From: Pyrinomonadaceae bacterium
GTDB lineage: Bacteria > Acidobacteriota > Blastocatellia > Pyrinomonadales > Pyrinomonadaceae
NCBI GenBank assembly: GCA_021228405.1
Contig: JAJQRF010000013.1
Location: 63,810 to 127,809 of the forward strand
Length of the DNA: 64,000 bases
Reading direction: 5' to 3'
In this document: in pieces, positions 47,201 to 55,484 of the stretch
Layout of the letters: each line of letters starts with the position of its first letter
Numbering within the stretch: position 1 is the first letter of the stretch
Translations under genes and position numbers: made by a program
Notes under the pieces: model-generated
Databases searched by the model: none
What the model saw: the letters and a program-made list of their open reading frames with translations, nothing else
What the model was told of the DNA's origin: nothing

Positions 47201-49998
47201 TGATAAATATTCGTCACACGTCCGAGCAGGTCATAACGATACTCGGTCGGATATTCCGCCGTGTCGCGGCTGGTTTTGACAAGCCCGCTGCTACAATCGA
47301 TGTCGTTATCGACGTTTTTGAACATACTGCCCGCGTATTGCGCCGTTTTGACGATGCCGAGTTGACTGCCGCCGCAAGCCGGATAACCGTATGTGATCCG
47401 GTATTCAAAAGCAGGATTATTGTTAAGATTTTGCTTGTCGCCGCCCGATTGATCTTCGATTATCAGATTTCCGGTCGGACTGTATGCGTAAGTCGTCAAA
47501 ACGTCGTGTTCGTTCGGAACGGGTTCTTCGTTCGTTCCGGCAACTTTTGTATATACCCGTTTACGATTTAATAATCCGTTATTGCCGAATTCGTAATCTT
47601 CCCGAACCGCCGTCGAACTCGATGAACCGATCACGCGGTCGCGTTTTATGATTCTGTCGTAAAGCCCTGTGATCCACGGTTGCTCAAGCGGAATCGGGAT
47701 AAAATTATTACCCGGCACCGGCTGATTTGTGGTCGGATCGACGCTGAACGAACCGCCGCTCGTGTAATTTGTTTCGACGCTTGAATAATATAATTCGGTC
47801 ACGGTCGGCAGGGTAACGTTGTTGAAATTGCTGTATCGTTCCGTTTTCCGAAAACTGCCGAGCCCGTTGAAATCGCTGTTGATTATTTCATCGAAGGTTT
47901 CGCCGTCATCGTAAAAATATGTCGCGCTGGCGGCAAGCCTTTGATTCGTGCTCGACGAACTTCCGAAACCGTCCGAGCGGATAAATTTGTCCATATCGTA
48001 GCGCACATATGTTTCTCTTTTCAGCGCGCCGCCTTTGTCGAAGGTTTGCGTCGAAAGGAACAGCGGTTTGCTCGGCGTGCCGTGGTCGTATCTGATCGGC
48101 AAACCCGGTTCTTTACTGAGCGGCAGACCGTAATCGGCAAGATGCGGCTGGGTCAGACTGCGCCCGTTGTTCGCGTTTGCGCCCTGCGGATGCGGGTAGA
48201 CCGAATAATAATATTTCGTGAAATCGCCTTCGGGTGTCGTGACCGTATTGACGATATGATGCGCTCCGCACGGTTCGCCTGCATTTGCGCGATTGCATCC
48301 TGCCGGCATCAGACCGAGCAACGGATCATATTTCCAGACGCTTTCTTCGGCAATGACGGGTTGTTGCGTTTGCGGGTCGAGTCGTTTGAAAATTAAACGG
48401 CGGCGGCGAACTCCCGGCGCAAGCCGCGAGGCAATGCGTCCCGTGCTCGCGGCGGAGAAAAAATAACCGTATCTTTGTCTTTGACCGTTGGGCAGGATCA
48501 GATTTGACAGATCGTCGCCTTCGACTTCGTAATCCCATTGAATTTCCGCACCTGTCGGCAACGTCATCCTGCGCAAGGCACCCGGCGCAGTTATGTAAAC
48601 GGATTCGCTCAAAGGCTGATAATAACTCTGCGCCTGATCGTCTTGATCGATCGGCATCGCGTATTTCATCCCGCCTTCGGGCAATTCTATCGAAGTCAGA
48701 TACGGCAAATTTATTTTTTCAGCCATCGAGCCCGTGCCCGTGTTGTAGCCTTCGATCTTATCTTTTTGCGGATGCGGGTTTGCGATCAAAGTTGTCGTTT
48801 CAAATTTGTCGGCGGCTTCTTTCTGACTGAGTTCTTCGGGTGTTTCGCCGTATTTCAAAGTATATTGCGCCGTTGCCCCATTGATCGCCTGCAATTTGAT
48901 GAATTTTATAAGACTCGTATATTGACCCGCCGGTTTCGTAAATTCGATCCGGTGAGTGCGCCCGATGCTATCGCGGATGAGCATTAAATTATCCTTCAAC
49001 TCATCTGCCGGACCGGGCGTTCCGTCATCGTCATCAACTGAATCGTAGTAATCGAAGGTAACTTCGTTGCCAAACTGATCTGCTATTTTCACGAGTTTGT
49101 CTTCATTGAACGGAATCCCGTAAGTCGTTCCGTTTTCGGTCATTCCCGCATTTCGTGTGCGAAGCCACTGAAAATAATGTTTTTCGCCGTTCGGAAAATA
49201 CAGGACGTATGAATAGTTGCCGCTTTCGTAATAAGCGGTTTCGGGGATCGGATTGCGCCACATCCGAATGTATGAACTGTCGCGGGTAAAATAATAATTC
49301 GGCGTGTCGCCCGCCGAATTTGCGGGTTCGCCGTCGTGGAGCGTCGGATAAAACTGGTGTTCACTGCCATCAGGCGATTGATAAGTTTCGTAAAGTCTTT
49401 CGGTATAATGCGGTGCGACGGTCGTTACGTCGGGATGCGGGCGAAACATTTTACCAAAGTTCAGTTGCCATCCGACCCCGGCATTGCTCGCTGGATTGAT
49501 CGAAGGCATATTGAAGCAATCGGGTCGGTCGGGCGTTCGCGCGGGCACGTCTAAAACGCCGAAATCGAGCAGAACGGGAACTTCGTAAACTTCCTGCAAC
49601 TGCTCCAAAAGTTCGCGGCAGAAAGTGTTTGCATCAGGATTGTTCGGATTTGCCGACGGACAGGTGTATGGTGCTCTTTGAACCGAAAAAAGCGCGGAAA
49701 ATTGCTGTGTGACAGTCGTTTGAGTGCTTCCTGCCGTGCACTGCTGTTCGTTCGACCAGATAAACGAATTGTAGACGAGATTAAACGAATAGCTTAAATT
49801 CCCGCCGACCTTATAAGGCTGTCCGAGCGGAATGTTAATCACCAGATTGCCGTTAAAAGTATTAATATGGTCAATGTCGAAATCGTTATATGCCCGATTT
49901 GCATTAAAACCGCGTTCCTGGTTGACGTGTTGGCTCTGCGGATATAAGTTCGCCGCCGCTAAAATAACAGTAAAAAGTGCCAGTAAAAATTTTTTCAT
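44275..49998 (-). CDS. Secreted RHS-repeat protein with JAB-like C-terminal domain
   Basis: 1907 aa with a signal peptide (~1-20). The long middle carries YD/RHS repeats. The RHS core is seen in YHVDHLGSPRLVTD, LRFTGHEKDND, YMHARYYLERGGKFMSVDPGRD, and the closing ATDPTGRN. After the core, ~180 residues differ, as in RHS toxins. They contain His1827-x-His1829, then Ser1838 and Asp1841 (HTH...S..D), close to the JAMM/DUF4329 metal-site pattern but with one extra residue of spacing. No immunity gene follows, since the ToxR-like gene ends 76 bp away in the opposite direction. It could be an orphan effector or an adhesin-like surface protein. Confidence 0.88.
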   Translation of the reverse strand: MKKFLLALFTVILAAANLYPQSQHVNQERGFNANRAYNDFDIDHINTFNGNLVINIPLGQPYKVGGNLSYSFNLVYNSFIWSNEQQCTAGSTQTTVTQQFSALFSVQRAPYTCPSANPNNPDANTFCRELLEQLQEVYEVPVLLDFGVLDVPARTPDRPDCFNMPSINPASNAGVGWQLNFGKMFRPHPDVTTVAPHYTERLYETYQSPDGSEHQFYPTLHDGEPANSAGDTPNYYFTRDSSYIRMWRNPIPETAYYESGNYSYVLYFPNGEKHYFQWLRTRNAGMTENGTTYGIPFNEDKLVKIADQFGNEVTFDYYDSVDDDDGTPGPADELKDNLMLIRDSIGRTHRIEFTKPAGQYTSLIKFIKLQAINGATAQYTLKYGETPEELSQKEAADKFETTTLIANPHPQKDKIEGYNTGTGSMAEKINLPYLTSIELPEGGMKYAMPIDQDDQAQSYYQPLSESVYITAPGALRRMTLPTGAEIQWDYEVEGDDLSNLILPNGQRQRYGYFFSAASTGRIASRLAPGVRRRRLIFKRLDPQTQQPVIAEESVWKYDPLLGLMPAGCNRANAGEPCGAHHIVNTVTTPEGDFTKYYYSVYPHPQGANANNGRSLTQPHLADYGLPLSKEPGLPIRYDHGTPSKPLFLSTQTFDKGGALKRETYVRYDMDKFIRSDGFGSSSSTNQRLAASATYFYDDGETFDEIINSDFNGLGSFRKTERYSNFNNVTLPTVTELYYSSVETNYTSGGSFSVDPTTNQPVPGNNFIPIPLEQPWITGLYDRIIKRDRVIGSSSSTAVREDYEFGNNGLLNRKRVYTKVAGTNEEPVPNEHDVLTTYAYSPTGNLIIEDQSGGDKQNLNNNPAFEYRITYGYPACGGSQLGIVKTAQYAGSMFKNVDNDIDCSSGLVKTSRDTAEYPTEYRYDLLGRVTNIYQGTQGSLYEANSTLVNYIDPRDGTSLQSPTIKVFEYATRLQSGAALTEKEYNYDKLGRLTIERVKMPDGKFSVRDRKFNAMGWKLNESEWLDEDLWRNCAPNDPNSECKKKTDFLNFDAFGRPTKIVLPDNKVINRAFKGEREIYENMTVGGSVSLVSTAVVEQLSERWERYDQFGQLTQVEEQSGTNGAKIKTTYGYGVLGKIGWACSGSGTVQCRSFRYDGRGNLTAEAHPERGWSEYSGYDTMNNIGSSWDGVNALNYQYDFAGRPTRIQNYLGKTFKEFTYSTANNGAGGAFSKGKLETSKRYNHVINPYEWTSTTPPAKIEIAVGESYKYSGIGGRLSERSVGTNIAFPYGPSFRQTFTYDKLGNLAAQSYPECTNPDCTNSGQQRSWSVNYGYSRNFLTNVGGGAGQNNTTAGTYAPSITYNINQTVGSITHGNGMIDTESIDPKNMPRTREISVKKGSLLLWTTGAYGYDGAGNVTTAGNDWFLYDKANRLKEGTALLGTAAKNLKQEYEYDSFGNVMRIRTYDNVSRSSKTLRNDHVTNTFSATNRLDVNYDAAGNVLGLKNLPPTYTYDDLNMISTVYDSTNQTTPRWTYLYGPNDERFWIIDNQGTPFDHSDNTEFFSLRGLKNEVLREYKIVGGSAVGHWFWQKDYVYRGTKLLAAELPGANGRRHYHVDHLGSPRLVTDNSSVATTAVRETISYLPFGETGGAFQNANGTFSAWSLTETFNGESPSRLRFTGHEKDNDVFSLDYMHARYYLERGGKFMSVDPGRDFNPKNPQSWNLYSYVRNNPVNATDPTGRNMYSSIFQMAAHARAFQEAQNMITPEVIKSIREAVKITGFGNTDIEAGFRIDNIGSVNNVPGYQVHQVYTSNKRKSHDFKFSGNTTDLFHTHSGKSSENPSTPDTTANKKPETFNLGKGIRRISGGDTAVGDATGIRIWVIHRNALTVYVPATKHVYTIMEGAAWQNVFK

Positions 49999-51759
49999 AA
50001 TCTCTTAAACTCCTCGATCGCATTTTTTTGTGTCAGAATTATTTCCGAACTGAAACAAATTATTTAGGTAAAGGTCGCGGGAATCTTGAAATCCATCAAA
50101 AATTTCTATGAAATTTCTTTGAAAAGCTTTGAAAAAGACGAAAAATACTGTGAAATACGCTGAACGGAAAGTATGAAGCGAACCTTACGTTCGGTAAGGA
50201 ATTTTGTAATTATGAACAAAAATATCTGATGTTCCGGGAGGCATTTTTTATCCCGACTTGCTTTGATAAAAAAGTTTCGCGGTAACAAAGGCTCGCACTT
50301 CGGACTAACAGTTAAATTAACTTGATTTCCCAATCAGTCATCACTTTTTTGGTCAGAAATAAATCCTGAATTTACCATTATTGAAATCGTCATCTATCTC
50401 TTTGTCGAAGTGAAGCAAACAGTGAAATTAGCCGTATACTCATTGGGCAAAGCCTCCCGGATTCACAGATCGAAATCTCCGTTTTCCGGCAAGTTTAACG
50501 GATGGAAAGAGCGGTCAGGAAAAAAAAATATTGACAACTATTTGAATGTATGTTAACTTTCGATGTGTTAGACAATTTCACGGATTCGCCCAGTGTAAAT
50601 TAGCCTTAAATTTTCCCAAATCCTAAGACTTTTTACGAGGATACCGATACGACATCGGCTAGTAAAAGTGTGTCTGTTAATATCTGGGGGAGAAAGGTTT
50701 TCAGCAAGTAAACATTCATATCTCGCTGATCATAGGCAATCTTAAAATAAATAAATAGTCCGACAATTTAAAATTAGCAGTAGTTTCGCTTGGCTCTTTT
50801 TGAGCAATATTTTATGTTATTTTGCCAATGATCGAAATTAAGTCCGATCAAAATTGATTGACTTATTTCTCGTTCCCCCAAATTCAAAGAAAATTTGATT
50901 TTTTGTAACGCCGCTGAGGTTTGATCGGCTTGCGAAAAATATCATCAAAAATTTGGCGATTTCGCCTGTCGGCGAACCGTTTTCCAAATTGCAATATAAG
51001 TGTGCCTGTGGTGATCGCAGTGCCTGCTCGGTGAAACTGTGCCTTTTTTACGAACGGCTAATTTCGAGGGGAGCAATTTAACCAGTTAAAACAAAGGTTT
51101 TAAGTTTGAAAATTTCAAAGATGATCTGCTTACCGTCAGGTCGGCTTCGCTCGCCGATATAAACAGATCAATTCTTTTACATATGATTTATTTTGAAAAA
51201 AAATCTCAACCTGCGCGGATCAAAGCGATGATCCGAATCCTTTACAGACGATCATTTCGGTCGTGAAATATTTGTAAAACTGCCGCGTTGCCGTGAAGAT
51301 TCCGGCAATATAATGATTTCAAATCAGGCGGATTGCTGTATTCGAGAAGGTTAAAAATTGTCCGATATTTCAAAACTTGATAATTGACAGTTTAAAGATA
51401 TTTAGATTGAAAATAATGTGTTTGGTAAAGACAGCCATAGACGAACTCTTCCGGGAAAAGATTTCGCCCGTTCGGATCGGCTTCCAGAGCGCAACATTAT
51501 GACAATCTGCGTTAATGTCTGATTCAAAAAAAGGCACGAGAAAAAAGAAATGCCTTGAAAATTATTGATTGCGGAAATTGATTTAAGAATTGAAAGACTC
51601 AAATCTCCCGATTGTTGAATCTTCCACGCCGTTAATTAATCAGACCTTAAATGAAAGAAATCTGTAATAACTTGCAGATTACTTTTGGTGGAATTTATGC
51701 AGTATGTAAAATTCCGTTAAAAGTATAACCAAACAAAAAACACATAAGGAGAAAAAAAA
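49999..51759. other. 1.76-kb gene-poor region upstream of the lanthipeptide locus
   Basis: No frame here shows a family signature or a good ribosome site; frames of 60-75 codons on the minus strand look random. A TTGACA lies at 50531-50536 without a convincing -10. A small inverted repeat (AATCTG...CAGATT, ~51659-51680) lies ~80 bp before the first precursor. It could be a decayed gene area, a long regulatory region or an unannotated RNA. Confidence 0.45.
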
Positions 51760-51912
51760 ATGGAAAGAGTACTTAGTTTACAAACATTGTCGGAATACAA
51801 CGATCCGGTTGATGGAGGATGGAGCACGTGGAGCAATGGATGTTCCAGTGACACAACAGCTTGTTCTTCCGCCAGCAACAATTGCGGCGGTCCGTCAACC
51901 AGAGAGTGGTAA
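51760..51912 (+). CDS. Class III lanthipeptide precursor 1
   Basis: 50 aa, preceded by AAGGAG. The leader starts MERVLSLQTLSE; VLSLQTL matches the class III leader motif (L-x-L-Q) bound by LanKC enzymes. The core consists of three contiguous heptads S-x-x-[ST]-x-x-C: residues 22-28 (STWSNGC), 29-35 (SSDTTAC), and 36-42, which starts SSAS and ends at Cys42. Then an eight-residue tail follows. Each heptad fits the labionin or lanthionine precursor motif. First of four tandem copies ~252 bp apart, ahead of the synthetase gene. Confidence 0.88.
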   Translation: MERVLSLQTLSEYNDPVDGGWSTWSNGCSSDTTACSSASNNCGGPSTREW

Positions 51913-51919
51913 TTTGATT

Positions 51920-51958
51920 AAGGGATTCTTGTTTTCCGCAAAAAATCAAGAATCCCTT
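51920..51958 (+). terminator. Stem-loop behind precursor 1
   Basis: A perfect 12-bp stem (AAGGGATTCTTG, 51920-51931, with 51947-51958) and a 15-nt loop begins 7 nt after the stop codon. No T tract follows, so partial termination or mRNA end protection is likely. Nearly identical to the one behind precursor 2. Confidence 0.7.
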
Positions 51959-52011
51959 CGCTAAATTTACTGATTTAAATAAATTCTAAAACCCAAAAAA
52001 GGAGAAAAAAA

Positions 52012-52164
52012 ATGGAAAGAGTACTTAGCTTACAAACATTGTCGGAATACAACGATCCGGTTGATGGAGGATGGAGCACGTTCAGCAATGTTTGTTCGAG
52101 CGATACATCGGCTTGTTCTTCCGCCAGCAACGGTTGCGGTGGTCCGTCAACCAGAGAGTGGTAA
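52012..52164 (+). CDS. Class III lanthipeptide precursor 2
   Basis: 50 aa, almost identical to precursor 1 in leader, heptad frame and tail. It differs at four core positions (for example STFSNVC as the first heptad, residues 22-28). All nine Ser/Thr/Cys ring positions are kept while intervening residues vary, the pattern expected if the ring scaffold is under selection. AAAGGAG ribosome site. Confidence 0.88.
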   Translation: MERVLSLQTLSEYNDPVDGGWSTFSNVCSSDTSACSSASNGCGGPSTREW

Positions 52165-52171
52165 TTTGACT

Positions 52172-52211
52172 AAGGGATTCTTGTTTTTCCGCAAAAAATC
52201 AAGAATCCCTT
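52172..52211 (+). terminator. Stem-loop behind precursor 2
   Basis: The same 12-bp stem as behind precursor 1 (52172-52183 with 52200-52211) and a loop one base longer. No T tract. Confidence 0.7.
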
Positions 52212-52264
52212 CGATAAAACCTATATCTTCAACTAATACATAAACAAATAAAAGGAGAAAAACT

Positions 52265-52423
52265 ATGGAAAGAGTACTTAGCTTACAAACACTGTCTGAA
52301 TCCAATGATCCGGTTGGAGACTATCCGCCGTGGAGCACGATCAGTATGATGTGTTCGGGTGACAGTATGAATTGTTCTTCCGCTAGTAACGCTTGCGGAA
52401 GTACGGTAAACAATAACTGGTAG
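52265..52423 (+). CDS. Class III lanthipeptide precursor 3
   Basis: 52 aa. The leader is nearly the same (MERVLSLQTLSES), but the hinge and core have diverged. Three contiguous S-x-x-S-x-x-C heptads remain at residues 24-30 (STISMMC), 31-37 (SGDSMNC) and 38-44 (ending in Cys44). The tail is GSTVNNNW. Conservation of spacing despite sequence change supports a three-ring product. AAAGGAG ribosome site 7 nt upstream. Confidence 0.86.
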   Translation: MERVLSLQTLSESNDPVGDYPPWSTISMMCSGDSMNCSSASNACGSTVNNNW

Positions 52424-52429
52424 TTTGAT

Positions 52430-52487
52430 AAAGAAATTCTTTATTTTCTGCGGAAATAAAGAGCCGTTGAACATCAAGAATTTCTTT
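52430..52487 (+). terminator. Stem-loop behind precursor 3
   Basis: A 12-bp outer stem (AAAGAAATTCTT, 52430-52441, with 52476-52487) can alternatively yield to an inner 8-bp hairpin (52439-52446 with 52454-52461). The two share bases, so only one can form at a time. Confidence 0.6.
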
Positions 52488-52541
52488 CTTATAGAACTAC
52501 TGCATTTAACTGCTTCCGAAATAAAAAAATAAAGGAAAAAA

Positions 52542-52764
52542 ATGGAAAGAGTGCTTAACCTGCAAACACCGATCGGCAAAGCAACGGCGATGAACAAGCT
52601 GAAAATCGACAGTTTCGTCCCGCCGAAATGCCCTCGATAAGGTTAGCGGTTACGGTGCCGACACCTTTGTCAACAGAGAGAAGGCAATAGATATTCAGCG
52701 TTCATCAAATCCGGATACTAATACCTTCAAACTGTCTGTCAGATTCATAAGAAACGGTTATTAG
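52542..52764 (+). pseudogene. Decayed or frameshifted fourth precursor-like gene
   Basis: It opens with a ribosome site (AAAGGA) and MERVLNLQT, the same leader start as the three precursors, but diverges at once and stops after 32 codons (52640). It has one Cys and no heptads. In another frame, coding continues from ~52603 to a TAG at 52762-52764 and ends KLSVRFIRNGY. A frameshift near 52624 would join them into a ~75-aa peptide. Either a broken precursor or a fusion of the leader with foreign sequence. Confidence 0.5.
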
Positions 52765-52805
52765 CCGTATTCCCATTAGCCAATTTCGAGTGAAAAATAG
52801 TTTTT

Positions 52806-55484
52806 ATGTTAAACCTAATTGCCAATGATGATTTTTTTGAAAGTTTTGATTATTACCGACCGAACGAGAGCGATTATCTTTCCGTAGTCAAAAAATTGCT
52901 TCCCGATGACTGGTCGTTTCATCGAAACGGAACCTGGTTCGGAGTTTCCATTCCTGCCGAAGTGGACAAGCCGTTGCCTCTCCAAGGATGGAAGATACAT
53001 ATTTCCTCTTCGGTTAAAAATGCGGTCGAAATACTCGAAGCGGTCGTTCCGATCTTTAGAAAAGATAATATTCATTTCAAGTTCAGCCTCGACGAAACCG
53101 TATTAACCTTAATGAACAGCAAAAGATACGGAAGACAGGGCGCGGGCAAGTTCATCACCGTTTATCCGTTCGACGATGAACATTTCAAAACCTTGATCGA
53201 AGATTTGCATCAGGCGACCAGATCGTTTGAAGGAGCTTACATTCTGTCTGACAGACGATATAAAGACAGCAAAGTTGTCTTTTACAGGTATGGCGGACTT
53301 CGCGCTTTGACGAAATTAAACGCCTCCGGCAAAAAAGATCACACGATTCTTTCGCCCGACGGGAAACAAGTCATCGATGAACGGGTTCCATACTTTCGGG
53401 TTCCCGAATGGACGAAAGACCCGTTTGAAGATACGACCAAGGAAACCGCTGTCGCTAAGGAAGCAGTGCCTTCTCAAATTACTCTCAAGGAAGGTCGCTA
53501 CATTGTAAAAGGCACGTTGGGACATTCAAATGCAGGCGGAGTTTATATCGCCGAAGACACGGAAACATCGCAGGATGTAATCATCAAAGAAGCACGTCCG
53601 TTCGTCGTCGCGGGCGAAAACTCAGTGATGCTGCTTGAAAAGGAATTTAGATTGCTTTCGCTTTTGGACGATGCCGAATTCGTTCCGAAGGCGGTGGATT
53701 TCTTCATGGATTGGGAACATTCGTTTCTGGTAATGGAAAAGATTCCCGGCTTAACATTGGCAAATTTCTCCGTCAGCAAAAAGCTGGCGATCAAGGTCAA
53801 AGCCACTTTGGAAGACGTGAAAAGCGGTTACGAAGATTTTCAGAAGATTTTTTTACAGCTTGCGCGGCATCTCAAGGCACTTCACGAAAGAGGCATCGTA
53901 TTTACCGATTTTTCACCGAATAACGTCGTTATAAATCCCGACACTCTGGACGTAAAAATGATCGACCTTGAAGGCGCATTTGAAGTCGGGGTCGATAAGC
54001 CGGTGCGGTTATTTACGCCCGGATTCGTCGCTCCCAATCAGAATATGGGAGAACAGGCAAATTTTGACAGCGATTGGTTTTCCTTCGGGGCGATAATGCA
54101 CCATTATCTCGCAAGCATCAATCAGGTGTTATCTATCAATCCCAAGATCAGATACACGTATCTCAAAGCGGTCATCGACGACATCGGATTTCCCGAAGAG
54201 ATTTATACATTAATTATCGGTTTGATGGAGAAAGACCCGAAAGATCATCCGAGCTATGAAACGATAATCGAAACTCTGGAAAAAGACAGAGTTTTACGCG
54301 ACCCCGAATTTCGTTTCGATAAGGAAGCCGTCGATCAAGCCATCGCCACCGACATCGATCCGATCTGCAATTATATTATGGCGAATGCGGATTTTTCGCG
54401 CACCGACAGATTATTTCCGGCAGACGCGGAAATTTTCAATACTAATCCGCTGAGTCTTTTTCACGGTGCGGTCGGAGTCGCCTACTGCCTCAAGAAAATG
54501 ACCGGAAAAGTGCCGGATAATGTGATTGACTGGATATTGGCGAGAAACAAAAATCCTGAACTTTATCCGACCGGACTTTATGTCGGTTTATCGGGAATTG
54601 CCTGGGGAATGTTGGAATTAGGACTGGTTCCCGAATCGAAAAGCATCCTGCAATCTACATTTGACCACCCGCTTTTATATACGTCCGCCGATCTCGGCGA
54701 CGGAGCCGCCGGTTGGGGAATGACGAATTTGAAGTTCTTCCACGAATTGCAGGACGAATTGTTTTTACAGAAAGCTCTCGAAGCGGGAGAGTTTATTACC
54801 GCCAACTTGTCCGAAAATGAAAACGGTTGTTTTTGGGACGCGGACAAGACCGGAAAAAATATTCATTTGGGCTATTATTTCGGCAGTAGCGGCATCAGTC
54901 TTTTCCTGCTGTATCTTTACTTAGCCAGCAAAAAGGAAAAATTTCTCGATTACGGCATCAAGGCTCTGGATTTTGATCTGAACAATGCGACCGTCAACAA
55001 TGAAGGTTTCAAATCGTGGAAAAAAGTCGTCGATCAGGGACGAATTGTTTATCCGTATTTCGGAGAAGGCAGTGCAGGTGTCGGAAAAGCGGTCGTAAGA
55101 TACAGCCGTCTGCTCGGTGAAGAAAAATACCGCAAAACCATCGATGAGATTTTTCTCGACACAAACCGAAAATATGCGATCTATCCGGGTTTGAACAGAG
55201 GACTGGCGGGTTTAGGCGATTTTCTTGTCGATCTTTACAATTTAACGAAAAAACAGGAACACCTCGACGGAGCTTACCGAATCGCCTCGGGAATTCTGCT
55301 TTCCAAAATAAAAAGGGAAGCGGGAATTGCTTATCCGGGTGAAGGATTATTGAAAATTTCCTGCGATTATGCGACGGGCAGCGCGGGCATCGGGCGATTT
55401 CTTCGCCGGCTGACGTGTGTCAGTGAAGATGCGGATTTTACGGTTGACGGCTTATTTCAACAGAATTCGAGTGCGAATGTATGA
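52806..55484 (+). CDS. Class III lanthipeptide synthetase (LanKC)
   Basis: 892 aa with three domains. The N-terminal lyase-like domain (~1-215) has SLDETVLTLMNSKRYGRQG and GKFITVYP. The Ser/Thr-kinase-like domain (~228-500) has a glycine loop, Lys261 (VIIKEA), Asp368 and Asn373 in FTDFSPNN, and Asp387 (MIDLEG). The LanC-like domain (~540-892) keeps the Gly-rich repeats (FGSSGIS, GEGSAGVG, NRGLAGLG, GSAGIG) but lacks the Cys-Cys-His zinc ligands. That points to class III rather than class IV. It would phosphorylate, eliminate and cyclise Ser/Thr/Cys in the upstream precursors. Its stop overlaps the transporter start by 4 bp. Confidence 0.93.
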   Translation: MLNLIANDDFFESFDYYRPNESDYLSVVKKLLPDDWSFHRNGTWFGVSIPAEVDKPLPLQGWKIHISSSVKNAVEILEAVVPIFRKDNIHFKFSLDETVLTLMNSKRYGRQGAGKFITVYPFDDEHFKTLIEDLHQATRSFEGAYILSDRRYKDSKVVFYRYGGLRALTKLNASGKKDHTILSPDGKQVIDERVPYFRVPEWTKDPFEDTTKETAVAKEAVPSQITLKEGRYIVKGTLGHSNAGGVYIAEDTETSQDVIIKEARPFVVAGENSVMLLEKEFRLLSLLDDAEFVPKAVDFFMDWEHSFLVMEKIPGLTLANFSVSKKLAIKVKATLEDVKSGYEDFQKIFLQLARHLKALHERGIVFTDFSPNNVVINPDTLDVKMIDLEGAFEVGVDKPVRLFTPGFVAPNQNMGEQANFDSDWFSFGAIMHHYLASINQVLSINPKIRYTYLKAVIDDIGFPEEIYTLIIGLMEKDPKDHPSYETIIETLEKDRVLRDPEFRFDKEAVDQAIATDIDPICNYIMANADFSRTDRLFPADAEIFNTNPLSLFHGAVGVAYCLKKMTGKVPDNVIDWILARNKNPELYPTGLYVGLSGIAWGMLELGLVPESKSILQSTFDHPLLYTSADLGDGAAGWGMTNLKFFHELQDELFLQKALEAGEFITANLSENENGCFWDADKTGKNIHLGYYFGSSGISLFLLYLYLASKKEKFLDYGIKALDFDLNNATVNNEGFKSWKKVVDQGRIVYPYFGEGSAGVGKAVVRYSRLLGEEKYRKTIDEIFLDTNRKYAIYPGLNRGLAGLGDFLVDLYNLTKKQEHLDGAYRIASGILLSKIKREAGIAYPGEGLLKISCDYATGSAGIGRFLRRLTCVSEDADFTVDGLFQQNSSANV

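Noticed and set aside
50106..51602. Small minus-strand frames in the gene-poor region
   Set aside because: No ribosome sites, family signatures or leader similarity.
52806..55484. Class IV (LanL) synthetase
   Set aside because: The cyclase domain lacks the Cys-Cys-His zinc ligands that class IV enzymes keep.
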